This document shows positions 15,615 through 22,006 of a stretch of DNA of 22,314 nt, piece by piece (the stretch's first letter is position 1; every line of letters begins with the position of its first letter). Below the pieces are notes generated by a model. That model had not been told where the DNA came from, did no database searches, and saw nothing but the letters and a program-made list of their open reading frames with translations. The position numbers were made by a program, and so were the translations under genes. Origin of the DNA: Salinirussus sp. (GTDB lineage Archaea; Halobacteriota; Halobacteria; Halobacteriales; Haloarculaceae); NCBI GenBank assembly GCA_028275005.1, contig JAQCNN010000121.1, forward strand, positions 1 to 22,314, given 5' to 3'.

Positions 15615-15655
15615 CTGTAGAATGTTTGTCGAGATACTACAGTCCCATATATTAG
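15615..15655 (-). promoter_or_regulatory. Putative rpo operon promoter
   Basis: On the minus strand CTAATATATG (about 15646-15655) is a strong TATA-like element 44 or more bases upstream of the rpoH ATG. Between it and the ATG is a perfect spaced inverted repeat, CTGTAG (15615-15620) and CTACAG (15637-15642), spanning the expected transcription start. The repeat might be an operator or chance. Confidence 0.5.
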
Positions 15656-15801
15656 CCGACCACTTAACCTTTGTCAACTCCGCCGGCTTCGGCTACCGGG
15701 CCCGACCGACCGGGCAGGCGAACAAAAAGGGGTGCCGGTACCATCTATTCGGGTGGCAAACATAAAAAACCACTCAGGTAGCCCGCAGCGGTTTGGAAAG
15801 C

Positions 15802-15809
15802 CTTAAGAG
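15802..15809 (+). promoter_or_regulatory. Putative TATA box for tRNA-Asp
   Basis: CTTAAGAG, preceded by GAAAGC (a purine-rich BRE-like patch), lies about 30 bases before the first base of the tRNA, the expected archaeal distance for a transcript starting a few bases upstream of the mature 5' end. Confidence 0.5.
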
Positions 15810-15835
15810 TAAAACAGAGATACCAGTGAGTACAG

Positions 15836-15908
15836 GCCCGGGTGGTGTAGTGGCCCATCATACGACCCTGTCACGGTCGTGACGCGGGTTCAAATCCCGC
15901 CTCGGGCG
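15836..15908 (+). tRNA. tRNA-Asp (anticodon GUC)
   Basis: A full 73-base cloverleaf without intron. The acceptor stem GCCCGGG (15836-15842) pairs with CTCGGGC (15901-15907) with one G-U pair, discriminator G15908; no CCA is encoded. The anticodon stem CGACC/GGTCG encloses loop CTGTCAC with anticodon GTC at 15870-15872. The T arm GCGGG-TTCAAAT-CCCGC is perfect. Asp identity elements (G at the discriminator, GUC) agree. The last 24 bases of the gene plus two flanking bases occur again at 15995-16020. Confidence 0.96.
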
Positions 15909-15910
15909 TC
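15885..15910 (+). repeat. Attachment-site-like direct repeat, copy 1 (tRNA-Asp 3' end)
   Basis: A 26-base sequence from CGGGTTCAAATCCC through the acceptor stem to GCGTC, covering most of the T arm and the acceptor 3' strand plus two bases beyond. It is repeated perfectly at 15995-16020. Archaeal integrases of tyrosine recombinase type commonly use tRNA 3' ends as att sites and leave such a duplication. Confidence 0.8.
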
Positions 15911-15970
15911 TTCTGCGACGAACGGACGTGAGGAGCGAAGCAACCCGTTAGGGACTTGAACTACGCGAAG

Positions 15971-15993
15971 CCGAGCGTCGCGAGGCTTCGCAG
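15971..15993. repeat. Inverted repeat between the two tRNA 3'-end copies
   Basis: The stretch around 15965-15991 contains GCGAAGCC and GGCTTCGC, a perfect 8-bp stem with an 11-base loop (GAGCGTCGCGA). It immediately precedes the second copy of the tRNA end. It may be a hairpin ending the tRNA transcript or an integrase arm-type site; no T run follows. Confidence 0.4.
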
Positions 15994-15994
15994 T

Positions 15995-16020
15995 CGGGTT
16001 CAAATCCCGCCTCGGGCGTC
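15995..16020 (+). repeat. Attachment-site-like direct repeat, copy 2 (partial tRNA-Asp)
   Basis: Perfect copy of the 26 bases at 15885-15910, with no anticodon or D arm before it, so it is a tRNA fragment rather than a second gene. The 84 bases between the copies hold no ORF or integrase. Best read as a footprint of a lost integrated element or a small tandem duplication. Palindrome copy C starts seven bases later. Confidence 0.75.
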
Positions 16021-16027
16021 CCCACTA

Positions 16028-16113
16028 CTGATACTGCCGGCTGTACGTCTGTAACGAATCTCGCGACCCCGGGGTCGCGGATATCTTCAAACAGTTACAG
16101 CCAGCAGTATGAG
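16028..16113 (+). repeat. Palindromic element copy C (86 bp)
   Basis: Same limits as copies A and B: CTGATACTGCCGGCTGTAC at the start, CGCGACCCCGGGGTCGCG in the centre, TTACAGCCAGCAGTATGAG at the end. It differs from copy B at two of 86 positions by eye. It sits seven bases after the repeated tRNA-Asp end and 292 bases before the nearest gene end. Same orientation as copy B, opposite to copy A. No clear target duplication is visible. Confidence 0.9.
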
Positions 16114-16405
16114 ACTGTGAGCGATTAGCTTGCCGTGTCGCGAACAGGGAGGGCACCGGCCACGCGCATCCCACCGATGGGGTCCCGGCGGCCGGCTATC
16201 GCCCGGAACGCACCACACGGCGTCCCACCGAACAGTCACACGGCTCCGAACTCGGCGACTCTCACCGGTGGCTGAGACCGGTTTCGGCGCTTCAGACCCT
16301 GCTGGTCGGCGTATACCGGCTAGACGGGGGGGCGTCCCAACACGGTCGGTCGAGTGACGTGTGGACCGTCGGGCTCCCTGGCTACGGGTCCGGCGGCTGC
16401 GGCGG
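16114..16405. other. Gap between palindrome copy C and the small hypothetical gene
   Basis: About 290 GC-rich bases. Open frames cross it on both strands but the predicted peptides are Arg/Ser/Pro-rich and lack domain-like sequence, so I read them as non-coding. No tRNA, promoter or further repeat was recognised. Confidence 0.3.
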
Positions 16406-16675
16406 TCACCCCTTCGACAGGCGTCTCTCGAACGAGTTCGGTGCAACTCGCCGCATCACCCGTTCGATATCTGCCGGGGACGTGCTCCGGACGAACCGCT
16501 TCTGGCTCCGGTAGGTGACCCTGAACCCCCAGCTGTCGTCGTCGATGTACTCACTCTCGTTGACCTGGAAGATCGCCTGGTCGGAGTGGACGTCGGCGAG
16601 CTCGTCGAACACCGCTCGTGCGGTGTCCTGCGGGTCTTCGGTCGGGATGTGGAGTTTCACTCTAAGTGTCTGCAT
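16406..16675 (-). CDS. Hypothetical protein (89 residues)
   Basis: A small soluble acidic protein beginning MQTLRVKLHIPTEDPQDTAR and ending RVAPNSFERRLSKG. The order beta strand (LRVKLHI), helix (DTARAVFDELADVH), strands (AIFQVNE, WGFRVTYRSQKRFV), helix (PADIERVMRRVAP) suggests an alpha/beta sandwich, but I do not recognise a family. Codons mostly end in G or C, supporting coding. It lies downstream of the PNPOx-fold gene on the same strand with a 42-base gap, so the two may be co-transcribed. Confidence 0.65.
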   Translation of the reverse strand: MQTLRVKLHIPTEDPQDTARAVFDELADVHSDQAIFQVNESEYIDDDSWGFRVTYRSQKRFVRSTSPADIERVMRRVAPNSFERRLSKG

Positions 16676-16717
16676 CGGTGAGTGCCTGTGCCGGCGGTGC
16701 TAACAGCCATCGTGTGC

Positions 16718-17170
16718 TCATGTCGACCCGTGGGGGTCCGCTTCGCCGTCGCCGATGACCATCTCGAACGCCGGTGGGAAGCTCCCGTCGACGAGGAGCC
16801 GGGCCCAGTCGGTCGTGACCCTAAAAAAGACGCTGTCGTCGTCGGTGAGATACTCGCTCTGACCGTACGTTTCGGTGTATTGCCGCTTGAACCAGTCGAC
16901 GGTCCTGTCGTGTATTTCACTCGCGGTCCCCTCCAGTTGCAGGTTGTACCGGCCGTCCACGACCAGCGCGACACTCGGGTTCTGTGTCATGTTGTGGTAC
17001 TTCCGGTAGGTCGACTCGGTCGTGATGTACACGTCGAGTGTGTCGTCGGCGACGAACCGGACCGTGGCCGCCTCCGGCCTGCCGTCCGGTGCGACGGTTG
17101 CGAGGGTGCAGGTCTCTGCGTTTGCAAGCACCTGCTTTGCCCTCTCGTGTGGTGACTCTCCGTCAGGCAT
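16718..17170 (-). CDS. Pyridoxamine 5'-phosphate oxidase-fold flavin-binding protein
   Basis: A 150-residue protein with the split-barrel fold. The diagnostic start of the domain is CTLATVAPDGRPEAATVRFV, then LDVYITTESTYRKYHNMTQN and PSVALVVDGRYNLQLEGTAS, matching the strands and the helix that bind FMN or F420 in PNPOx-like and general-stress-protein-26-like families. The C-terminal part (VFFRVTTDWARLLVDGSFPP) is the usual closing strand. I chose the ATG at 17170 (MPDGESPHERAKQVL), since the upstream codons from 17197 look unrelated. Probably a cytoplasmic flavin-dependent reductase of unknown substrate; true PLP synthesis is unlikely to be assignable from this fold alone. Confidence 0.8.
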   Translation of the reverse strand: MPDGESPHERAKQVLANAETCTLATVAPDGRPEAATVRFVADDTLDVYITTESTYRKYHNMTQNPSVALVVDGRYNLQLEGTASEIHDRTVDWFKRQYTETYGQSEYLTDDDSVFFRVTTDWARLLVDGSFPPAFEMVIGDGEADPHGST

Positions 17171-17358
17171 ACCGGCTAGTACGTGCCACACCGTCATCGG
17201 TCTTGTCTCGTTCGCGCGTTCGGCGGCCTGTGTGTGGACGTGCCGGCGGGCGTCACACTCTCGACGCGCTGTGCGGGCAGTTCCCGACCGGTCCGACCGG
17301 TCAGCACAGCCGCCGGTCCGGGAGCAAGGGACAAGAGCCTGCTTCGCCTATCTAACCT

Positions 17359-18045
17359 ATGACGTTTGCTGACACACGAACGGTAGTCATCGGTGGGAGC
17401 TCCGGCATCGGCTACGCGACCGCAGAGCAGATCGTCTCCGAGGGTGGCGAGGTGGTCGTCGCGGCCCGGGACGACGACCGTCGGACCGAGGCGGCCCGGA
17501 CACTCGGGCCGAACGCGACGGAACGGGCGGTGGATATCACCGACCGCGCCGCGGTTACACAGACGGTGACCGAGGCCGAGCCCGACTATCTGGTCTGTAC
17601 GCCGGCGTACATCCCGACGGGCATGGACATCAGTGAGGAGGAGCTTCGGCAGGCGTTCGAGGTGAAGTTCTTTGGCTACTACTACGCGGCCGAGGCGGCT
17701 CGCCAGGTGATCCCCGAGGACGGCGCGATGGTCTTTCTCAGCGGCGAGGCCGCCGTCACCCCGGACCCGCAGTATTTTGCTGTCGGTGTCGTGAACGCGG
17801 CTGTCGAGACACTCGTCAAGTATCTGGCCCTGGAGTACGCACCGGTCCGGGTGTCGGCTGTGAGCCCCAACGTCGTCGATACCTTCGGGATGGACGACAC
17901 CATGCGGGACCGCATCGCGTCAAACGTCCCTGTCGACCGTGTCGCCGAGCCCGAGGACGTCGCCGCCGCCGTCTGTCTCGCGCTCGACAATCCGAATCTG
18001 ACAGGCGAGACCCTCCGGCTCAACGGCGGGAGCAACCTGGTCTGA
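17359..18045 (+). CDS. SDR-family protein lacking the usual catalytic residues
   Basis: A 228-residue Rossmann-fold protein of the short-chain dehydrogenase family. The nucleotide-binding motif IGGSSGIG (11-18) and the C-terminal PNLTGETLRLNGGSNL are typical. The catalytic set is degraded: the NAG position reads TPAY (81-84), the structural Asn is K103 (FEVKFFGYYYA), and YxxxK reads YFAVG (139-143), so the catalytic lysine is missing although S128 and Y139 remain. The frame is intact with good third-position GC, so it is a live gene rather than a decayed one. It may bind NAD(P) without classical dehydrogenase chemistry, or act as a regulator. It diverges from the PNPOx-fold gene across a 188-base gap. 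Confidence 0.8.
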   Translation: MTFADTRTVVIGGSSGIGYATAEQIVSEGGEVVVAARDDDRRTEAARTLGPNATERAVDITDRAAVTQTVTEAEPDYLVCTPAYIPTGMDISEEELRQAFEVKFFGYYYAAEAARQVIPEDGAMVFLSGEAAVTPDPQYFAVGVVNAAVETLVKYLALEYAPVRVSAVSPNVVDTFGMDDTMRDRIASNVPVDRVAEPEDVAAAVCLALDNPNLTGETLRLNGGSNLV

Positions 18046-18352
18046 GGCGCTCTGAGCGGCCGGTCACGGGAAGGGCACCATCGGTGGAGACCCTCGGGAC
18101 GCGTGCGGCCCAAAGAGGGGCTGATACCGACCCCGCCGGACAGAGGGCGGGTGCAGCGGTCTCGTGTCCGGTGGCTGGCGCTGAATGATTGTGTCGCTCC
18201 GGGGCAAGACGGGTAAGTGGCACTTACAAGCCTGGTCAACCAAGCTACACGGGCATCCGCCGCACGCTCATACCCCCGTGTATGGATGGAGTCTCTCCGC
18301 GGCGGTTACCACAGGCGGGTCTGACGACAGCGCTCCTCGACGGTGGGCGCCA
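18046..18352. other. Intergenic region with hyphenated palindromes before the lipoprotein gene
   Basis: About 300 bases without a supported gene. It contains GTAAGTGGCACTTAC (18213-18227), a perfect 6-bp inverted repeat with a three-base spacer, and CATAC/GTATG (18269-18273 and 18280-18284). Either could be an operator for the downstream lipoprotein gene. An open frame from 18185 joins the lipoprotein frame but its first 56 residues hide the signal peptide and look non-coding. Confidence 0.35.
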
Positions 18353-19072
18353 ATGAGACGACGGGCTCTGATCAAGGCCACCGGCGGGCTCGGAGCCGTG
18401 TTCCTCGCCGGCTGTTCCGGCGGCGACAGTGGCGCGGCTGACGGCACGGCAAGTGGGACGTTCCGGCTGTTGGTCAGCGACCAGCCGGTAGCCATCGAGG
18501 ACTTCGACTCGCTGGATGTCACCCTCTCGACTGCCCGCCTCTTTCGGGCCGATGCGAACGAGGAGATAACCCCGGGAGTCGCCAACGGTACCGCAACCGG
18601 AGATGCCACCCCGGCACCCGACAGCGGTACCGAGGGCACCGAGGACAGCGGGGGCAAGAGGGTCGTCGAGTTCGACCTCGACGGTGCGGTCGTCGACCTC
18701 ACGCAGGTCAAAGGCGAGCGGGCTGTCTCGGTACTCGAGGACGAACTCGACGAGGGCCGGTACTCGGGGGTCGAACTCCAGGTCGCCAACGCCGAAGGGG
18801 TCGTTGACGGCGAGACTGTCGAGGTGATGGTGCCGAGTGAGAAGCTCCGTATCGTCAAGCCGTTCGAAATCGGGGCCGACGAGGAACTGGAGTTCGTCTT
18901 CGATATCAACGTCGTCCAGCGGGGCCCGACGGGACGCTACAATCTCCTCCCGGTCGTCGGCAAAAGCGGTGTCGCAGGCGAGGACGTCGAGCGCGAGGTG
19001 GTCGACCCCGAGCCAACCGAGACGATGGGCCCATCGGACGGAACGAACAGTACAGGCAACGCCAACAGCTAG
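18353..19072 (+). CDS. Tat-type lipoprotein, DUF4382-like
   Basis: A 239-residue exported protein. The N-terminus MRRRALIKATGGLGAVFLAG has a twin-arginine start, a short hydrophobic core and a lipobox LAGC with C21, the usual arrangement of haloarchaeal Tat lipoproteins anchored on the outside of the membrane. The mature part begins with a low-complexity spacer (Ser/Gly/Asp), then TFRLLVSDQPVAIEDFDSLD and VTLSTARLF, which resemble DUF4382. An acidic Thr/Gly insertion at about 80-105 interrupts this, and VVDLTQVKG, GRYSGVELQVANAEGVV and LEFVFDINVV follow. A Thr/Ser/Asn-rich tail ends the protein. I chose the ATG at 18353 because it produces the signal peptide. Function of the family is unknown; a cell-surface binding role is a guess. 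Confidence 0.8.
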   Translation: MRRRALIKATGGLGAVFLAGCSGGDSGAADGTASGTFRLLVSDQPVAIEDFDSLDVTLSTARLFRADANEEITPGVANGTATGDATPAPDSGTEGTEDSGGKRVVEFDLDGAVVDLTQVKGERAVSVLEDELDEGRYSGVELQVANAEGVVDGETVEVMVPSEKLRIVKPFEIGADEELEFVFDINVVQRGPTGRYNLLPVVGKSGVAGEDVEREVVDPEPTETMGPSDGTNSTGNANS

Positions 19073-19218
19073 ACTCTCGCCTGCTCACACCTGCGCCGCT
19101 GTTCGGTGGTCCGGGCGGGACTGCCCCGCATTCCTCGGGTCCGCTGGGGGTCAGCGAGGGACAGCACGACGACACAGACAGCCGGATTCATGATGCTTCG
19201 GCGGGCAGACATATCCAG

Positions 19219-19965
19219 ATGGTCGCGACACCGCTTCAGCTCGTCTCGCCGACACTCGTTCAGGCGCTCTCCTACACGATGCTTGCCGTCGTCGCCGCGA
19301 TGGTCGGGGGTGTCATCGCGGTCGCCCGGCCGCCGGGGGCACAGATGGAGAGTAACGTCCAACACTTCGCGGCCGGCGTGGTCATTGCCGCCGTCGCCGC
19401 CGAACTACTGCCCGGGGTACACGAGTCCGCGCCAGTGGTTGTCGTCGCCGGCTTCGCGCTCGGGGTGGCGACGATGCTCGGGATTCACCGGCTGAGCAGA
19501 CTCATCGAGAGGCGGGACATCGGCGGGAGTTTCGCGGGCGCGGCCGGACTCCTCATCACCGTCAGCATCGATATGCTCATCGACGGGGTGCTCATCGGTG
19601 TCACCTTCCTCACCGAGACCTCGACAGGTATCATCATCGCCGTGGCACTGGCAATCGAGGTGCTCTTTCTCGGTGTCGCCGGCGTCGTTGCGCTGCCGTC
19701 GGGCGTCGGGACGGGCAGGAAACTCGCCGTCCCGGCGGTGTTCGGGCTGTTGTTGACGACCGGCGTTGTCGTCGGCGTGTTGGTGCTAGAGGGGGTGAGC
19801 GGGGCACCCATCGCCGTCATCCTCGCCTTCGGGTCCGCGGCACTGCTGTATCTCGTCACCGAGGAACTGCTGGTCAAGGCACAGAAGGTGCCGGAGACCC
19901 CCGTGTCGACGAGTCTGTTCTTCGTCGGGTTCCTCTCGATTTTCCTCCTCGATATGATTCACTGA
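19219..19965 (+). CDS. ZIP-family metal transporter
   Basis: A 248-residue membrane protein with about eight hydrophobic segments. ZIP signatures: QHFAAGVVIAAVAAELLPGV (48-67) for helix 2, SIDMLIDGVLIG (116-127) for helix 4, and AVALAIEVLFLGVAG (141-155) for helix 5. In classical ZIPs helix 4 has HNxxDG and helix 5 HExPH; here the equivalents are D118-M-L-I-D122-G and a lone E147, so the metal site is built from carboxylates rather than histidines. This may change metal preference or direction. Start ATG at 19219. It is flanked by a lipoprotein gene upstream and the ExoVII genes downstream, all in the same direction, but with gaps over 100 bases. Confidence 0.82.
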   Translation: MVATPLQLVSPTLVQALSYTMLAVVAAMVGGVIAVARPPGAQMESNVQHFAAGVVIAAVAAELLPGVHESAPVVVVAGFALGVATMLGIHRLSRLIERRDIGGSFAGAAGLLITVSIDMLIDGVLIGVTFLTETSTGIIIAVALAIEVLFLGVAGVVALPSGVGTGRKLAVPAVFGLLLTTGVVVGVLVLEGVSGAPIAVILAFGSAALLYLVTEELLVKAQKVPETPVSTSLFFVGFLSIFLLDMIH

Positions 19966-20080
19966 GAGCCCTTTCCGGGCGGCCGAGGCAGGGATACTCG
20001 GCAAAACAGTGTCAGGCTGGCGGCCGCTACGGATGGGGTGTCCGAGGCCAACGCGTATGCCCGTCCCGGCCCTACCACCG

Positions 20081-21208
20081 ATGATACCGATGGGGCAGGC
20101 CGACGACATCGCCGACACCGACCGTCCCGGGGACGTACTCACAGTCGCCGACCTCAACAGCACGGTCAGCGCCGTCATCGAGGACACAGCGGGGCTGCAG
20201 GAGGTACGCTGCCTGGGTGAGGTCAGCGAGGTGAGTCGCTACGACTGGGGTGTGTTCGTCGACCTGGTGTACGACGGCCACGACCTGACCGCCCTCATGT
20301 GGGCCGAGCGGTACCGGGAACTGGACACCGACATCGAACCGGGGATGGAAGTGGTCGTCACCGGGGCCGTCGAGTTCTACGCCGAGGCCGGCCGGATGAA
20401 TCTCAAGCCCTGGGACCTCACCGTCGTCGGCGAGGGTGAGCGGGCGCTCCAGCGTGAGCAACTCCGGGCAGAGCTGGAAGCCCGTGGCTGGACCGCCGAG
20501 GAACACAGGACGCCGCTGCCGACCCGACCCGAGCGGGTGGGCGTGGTCACCTCGGCCGACGGCGACGCCCGCGACGACATCCAGGAGGCGGTCCACAGCC
20601 GCTACTCCGGCGTCGACATCCTCGTCCAGGACGCCCGGGTCCAGGGCGAGCGGGCCCCCGCCTCACTCGCCGGCGCCGTCCGGACACTCGACCGACAGAC
20701 CGACGTCGACGTGATTGTCGTGGGCCGCGGTGGGGGTAGCGAGACGGACCTGGCCGCCTTCGACACCGAGGCCGTCGCCGAGGCCGTCTTCACCGCGGAC
20801 ACGCCGGTCATCGCGGCGGTCGGCCACCGTGACGACGAGCCGCTGGTGTACCGGGTGGCCGACGCCACCGCCATCACACCCACCGAGGCCGGCGCGGCCG
20901 TCGTACCCGACCGTGAGACGCTTGCTGACAGGGTTGCCGACCTGCGGGCCGACCTCGACCGGGCGTACCGGCAGGCGGCGGCCACTCGGCTCGACCGACT
21001 CGGCGGGCGTCTCACAGTCGCCCACGAGAACCACGCCCGGACGCGGCTCCGCAGGTTGGCGCGCCAGGTTGACGACGCGTACGCAACTGTCGAGCGGCGT
21101 GCCGAGGTACGGGCGACCAGGCGGCGCTACCGTCGTATCGTCGTTGTTCTGGCCCTGGTGATCGTGGGGCTGTCTCTTTTGCTTCTGGGGGTGTTGGTCG
21201 GCCTGTGA
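20081..21208 (+). CDS. xseA: Exodeoxyribonuclease VII large subunit with C-terminal membrane helix
   Basis: A 375-residue protein. An N-terminal OB-fold (about 20-118, including VRCLGEVSEVSRYDWGVFVD and LKPWDLTVVG) binds single-stranded DNA. The catalytic domain follows with PERVGVVTSADGDARDDIQE, VVGRGGGSETDLAAFDTE (214-230) and GHRDDEPLVYRVADATAITP (248-267). Bacterial XseA has GHExD at this last motif; here it is GHRDD. The usual long coiled coil is short (about 278-345) and the protein ends in a hydrophobic helix (353-375, IVVVLALVIVGLSLLLLGVL) after a basic patch RATRRRYRR, so it is probably tethered to the inner face of the membrane. ATG at 20081 or 20090. Its stop overlaps the xseB start (GTGA). 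Confidence 0.85.
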   Translation: MIPMGQADDIADTDRPGDVLTVADLNSTVSAVIEDTAGLQEVRCLGEVSEVSRYDWGVFVDLVYDGHDLTALMWAERYRELDTDIEPGMEVVVTGAVEFYAEAGRMNLKPWDLTVVGEGERALQREQLRAELEARGWTAEEHRTPLPTRPERVGVVTSADGDARDDIQEAVHSRYSGVDILVQDARVQGERAPASLAGAVRTLDRQTDVDVIVVGRGGGSETDLAAFDTEAVAEAVFTADTPVIAAVGHRDDEPLVYRVADATAITPTEAGAAVVPDRETLADRVADLRADLDRAYRQAAATRLDRLGGRLTVAHENHARTRLRRLARQVDDAYATVERRAEVRATRRRYRRIVVVLALVIVGLSLLLLGVLVGL

Positions 21209-21447
21209 GCAACGACGAAACCGACGCGGTCGACGCTGGCGCTGCGCCTGATGACAACCCGGACGTCGACCCGGGCGACATCGAGGCCCGCGTCGACCGT
21301 GTCGAGACGATCATCGAGCGCCTGGAGACCGAGGACCTCTCGCTGGCCGATGCCACACGCCTCCGCGCCGAGGCCGAACAGTTGCTCGCGGAGTTGGACA
21401 GCAGTCTCGACCTCGGTGAGGGGTCGGTGGTCGAACGGGACACCTGA
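21205..21447 (+). CDS. xseB: Exodeoxyribonuclease VII small subunit
   Basis: An 80-residue acidic helical protein. The core IEARVDRVETIIERLETEDL followed by SLADATRLRAEAEQLLAELD matches the small subunit, which binds the coiled-coil part of XseA in several copies. An acidic disordered N-terminus (about 1-25) precedes it, a halophilic feature. The GTG start at 21205 overlaps the xseA stop by four bases (GTGA), indicating coupled translation and supporting the pairing. A GC-rich hairpin followed by five T residues lies about 100 bases downstream. Confidence 0.8.
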   Translation: MSNDETDAVDAGAAPDDNPDVDPGDIEARVDRVETIIERLETEDLSLADATRLRAEAEQLLAELDSSLDLGEGSVVERDT

Positions 21448-21551
21448 GTGCCCCCACCGCTCGAATCTCGGTCCCCGACAGTCGACAGGGACGAGCCCTC
21501 CCGGACGGCAGTACGTGTCCGCCACACGGAGGACGGCACGCGCCGAGCGCG

Positions 21552-21580
21552 CCGGCCTCGGTGTTCCGGCCGGACTTTTT
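21552..21580 (+). terminator. Hairpin plus T run after xseAB
   Basis: CCGGCC (21552-21557) and GGCCGG (21568-21573) form a perfect 6-bp GC stem with a 10-base loop, followed by ACTTTTT. A T stretch after a GC stem is a plausible end of the xseA-xseB transcript; archaeal termination depends mainly on the T stretch. Confidence 0.5.
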
Positions 21581-22006
21581 GAACACATTGGGGGACAGTC
21601 ACTACTCCGTCTCCGAACAGGGCGTGTGCCGACCTGGCCCGTGGAGTCGTGACTACTAGCAGCGACGGGCCACACGCGGTCAGCGATCAGGGCCTCTGCG
21701 TCGTTACGGTTGGAGCTGCACAGCGTGTGGGAGCGTCCCGGGGGACGAGGTTGAGCTAAAGACCACCACGGGGAGGGTCACGAGACGAGCGCCAGCCATC
21801 GCTTGGCACGCGAGACAGGTCTCCGGACACGTCGAACCCCACAGTCTCGGCCGCTAATACTGGTGGTCGAGGAACGGGTGGCTGGCGAGAGCCGGTATCT
21901 AAATTTTATGAGGGGTTTTGCGTTAGCCGGAGACGGGTGTCGGGCTAAGGTGCGGAAGTTCATCGGCGGATGGTTTACCCGTCTCAAGCCCGTATTAGTA
22001 TATACA
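21581..22006. other. Gene-poor region before the reductase gene
   Basis: About 425 bases without a convincing gene. Frames on the minus strand (for example 21778-22191) run across it and into the reductase gene and have no domain. It becomes clearly more AT-rich from about 21895 (TCTAAATTTTATG) and again at 21990-22006 (GTATTAGTATATACA). An ATG at 21908 is in frame with the reductase ATG at 22007. No tRNA or repeat was recognised. Confidence 0.35.

Noticed and set aside
15610..15642. A degenerate fourth copy of the palindrome before rpoH (CCGGCTGTA followed by CTACAG)
   Set aside because: Only nine bases match the element arm; the core and the rest are absent.
15995..16020. A second tRNA-Asp gene
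   Set aside because: Only the T arm and acceptor 3' strand are present; no D arm, anticodon arm or matching 5' acceptor strand precedes it.
16087..16446. Minus-strand frame of 119 codons
   Set aside because: Arg/Ser-rich without a domain, runs into palindrome copy C and overlaps the better-supported small gene.
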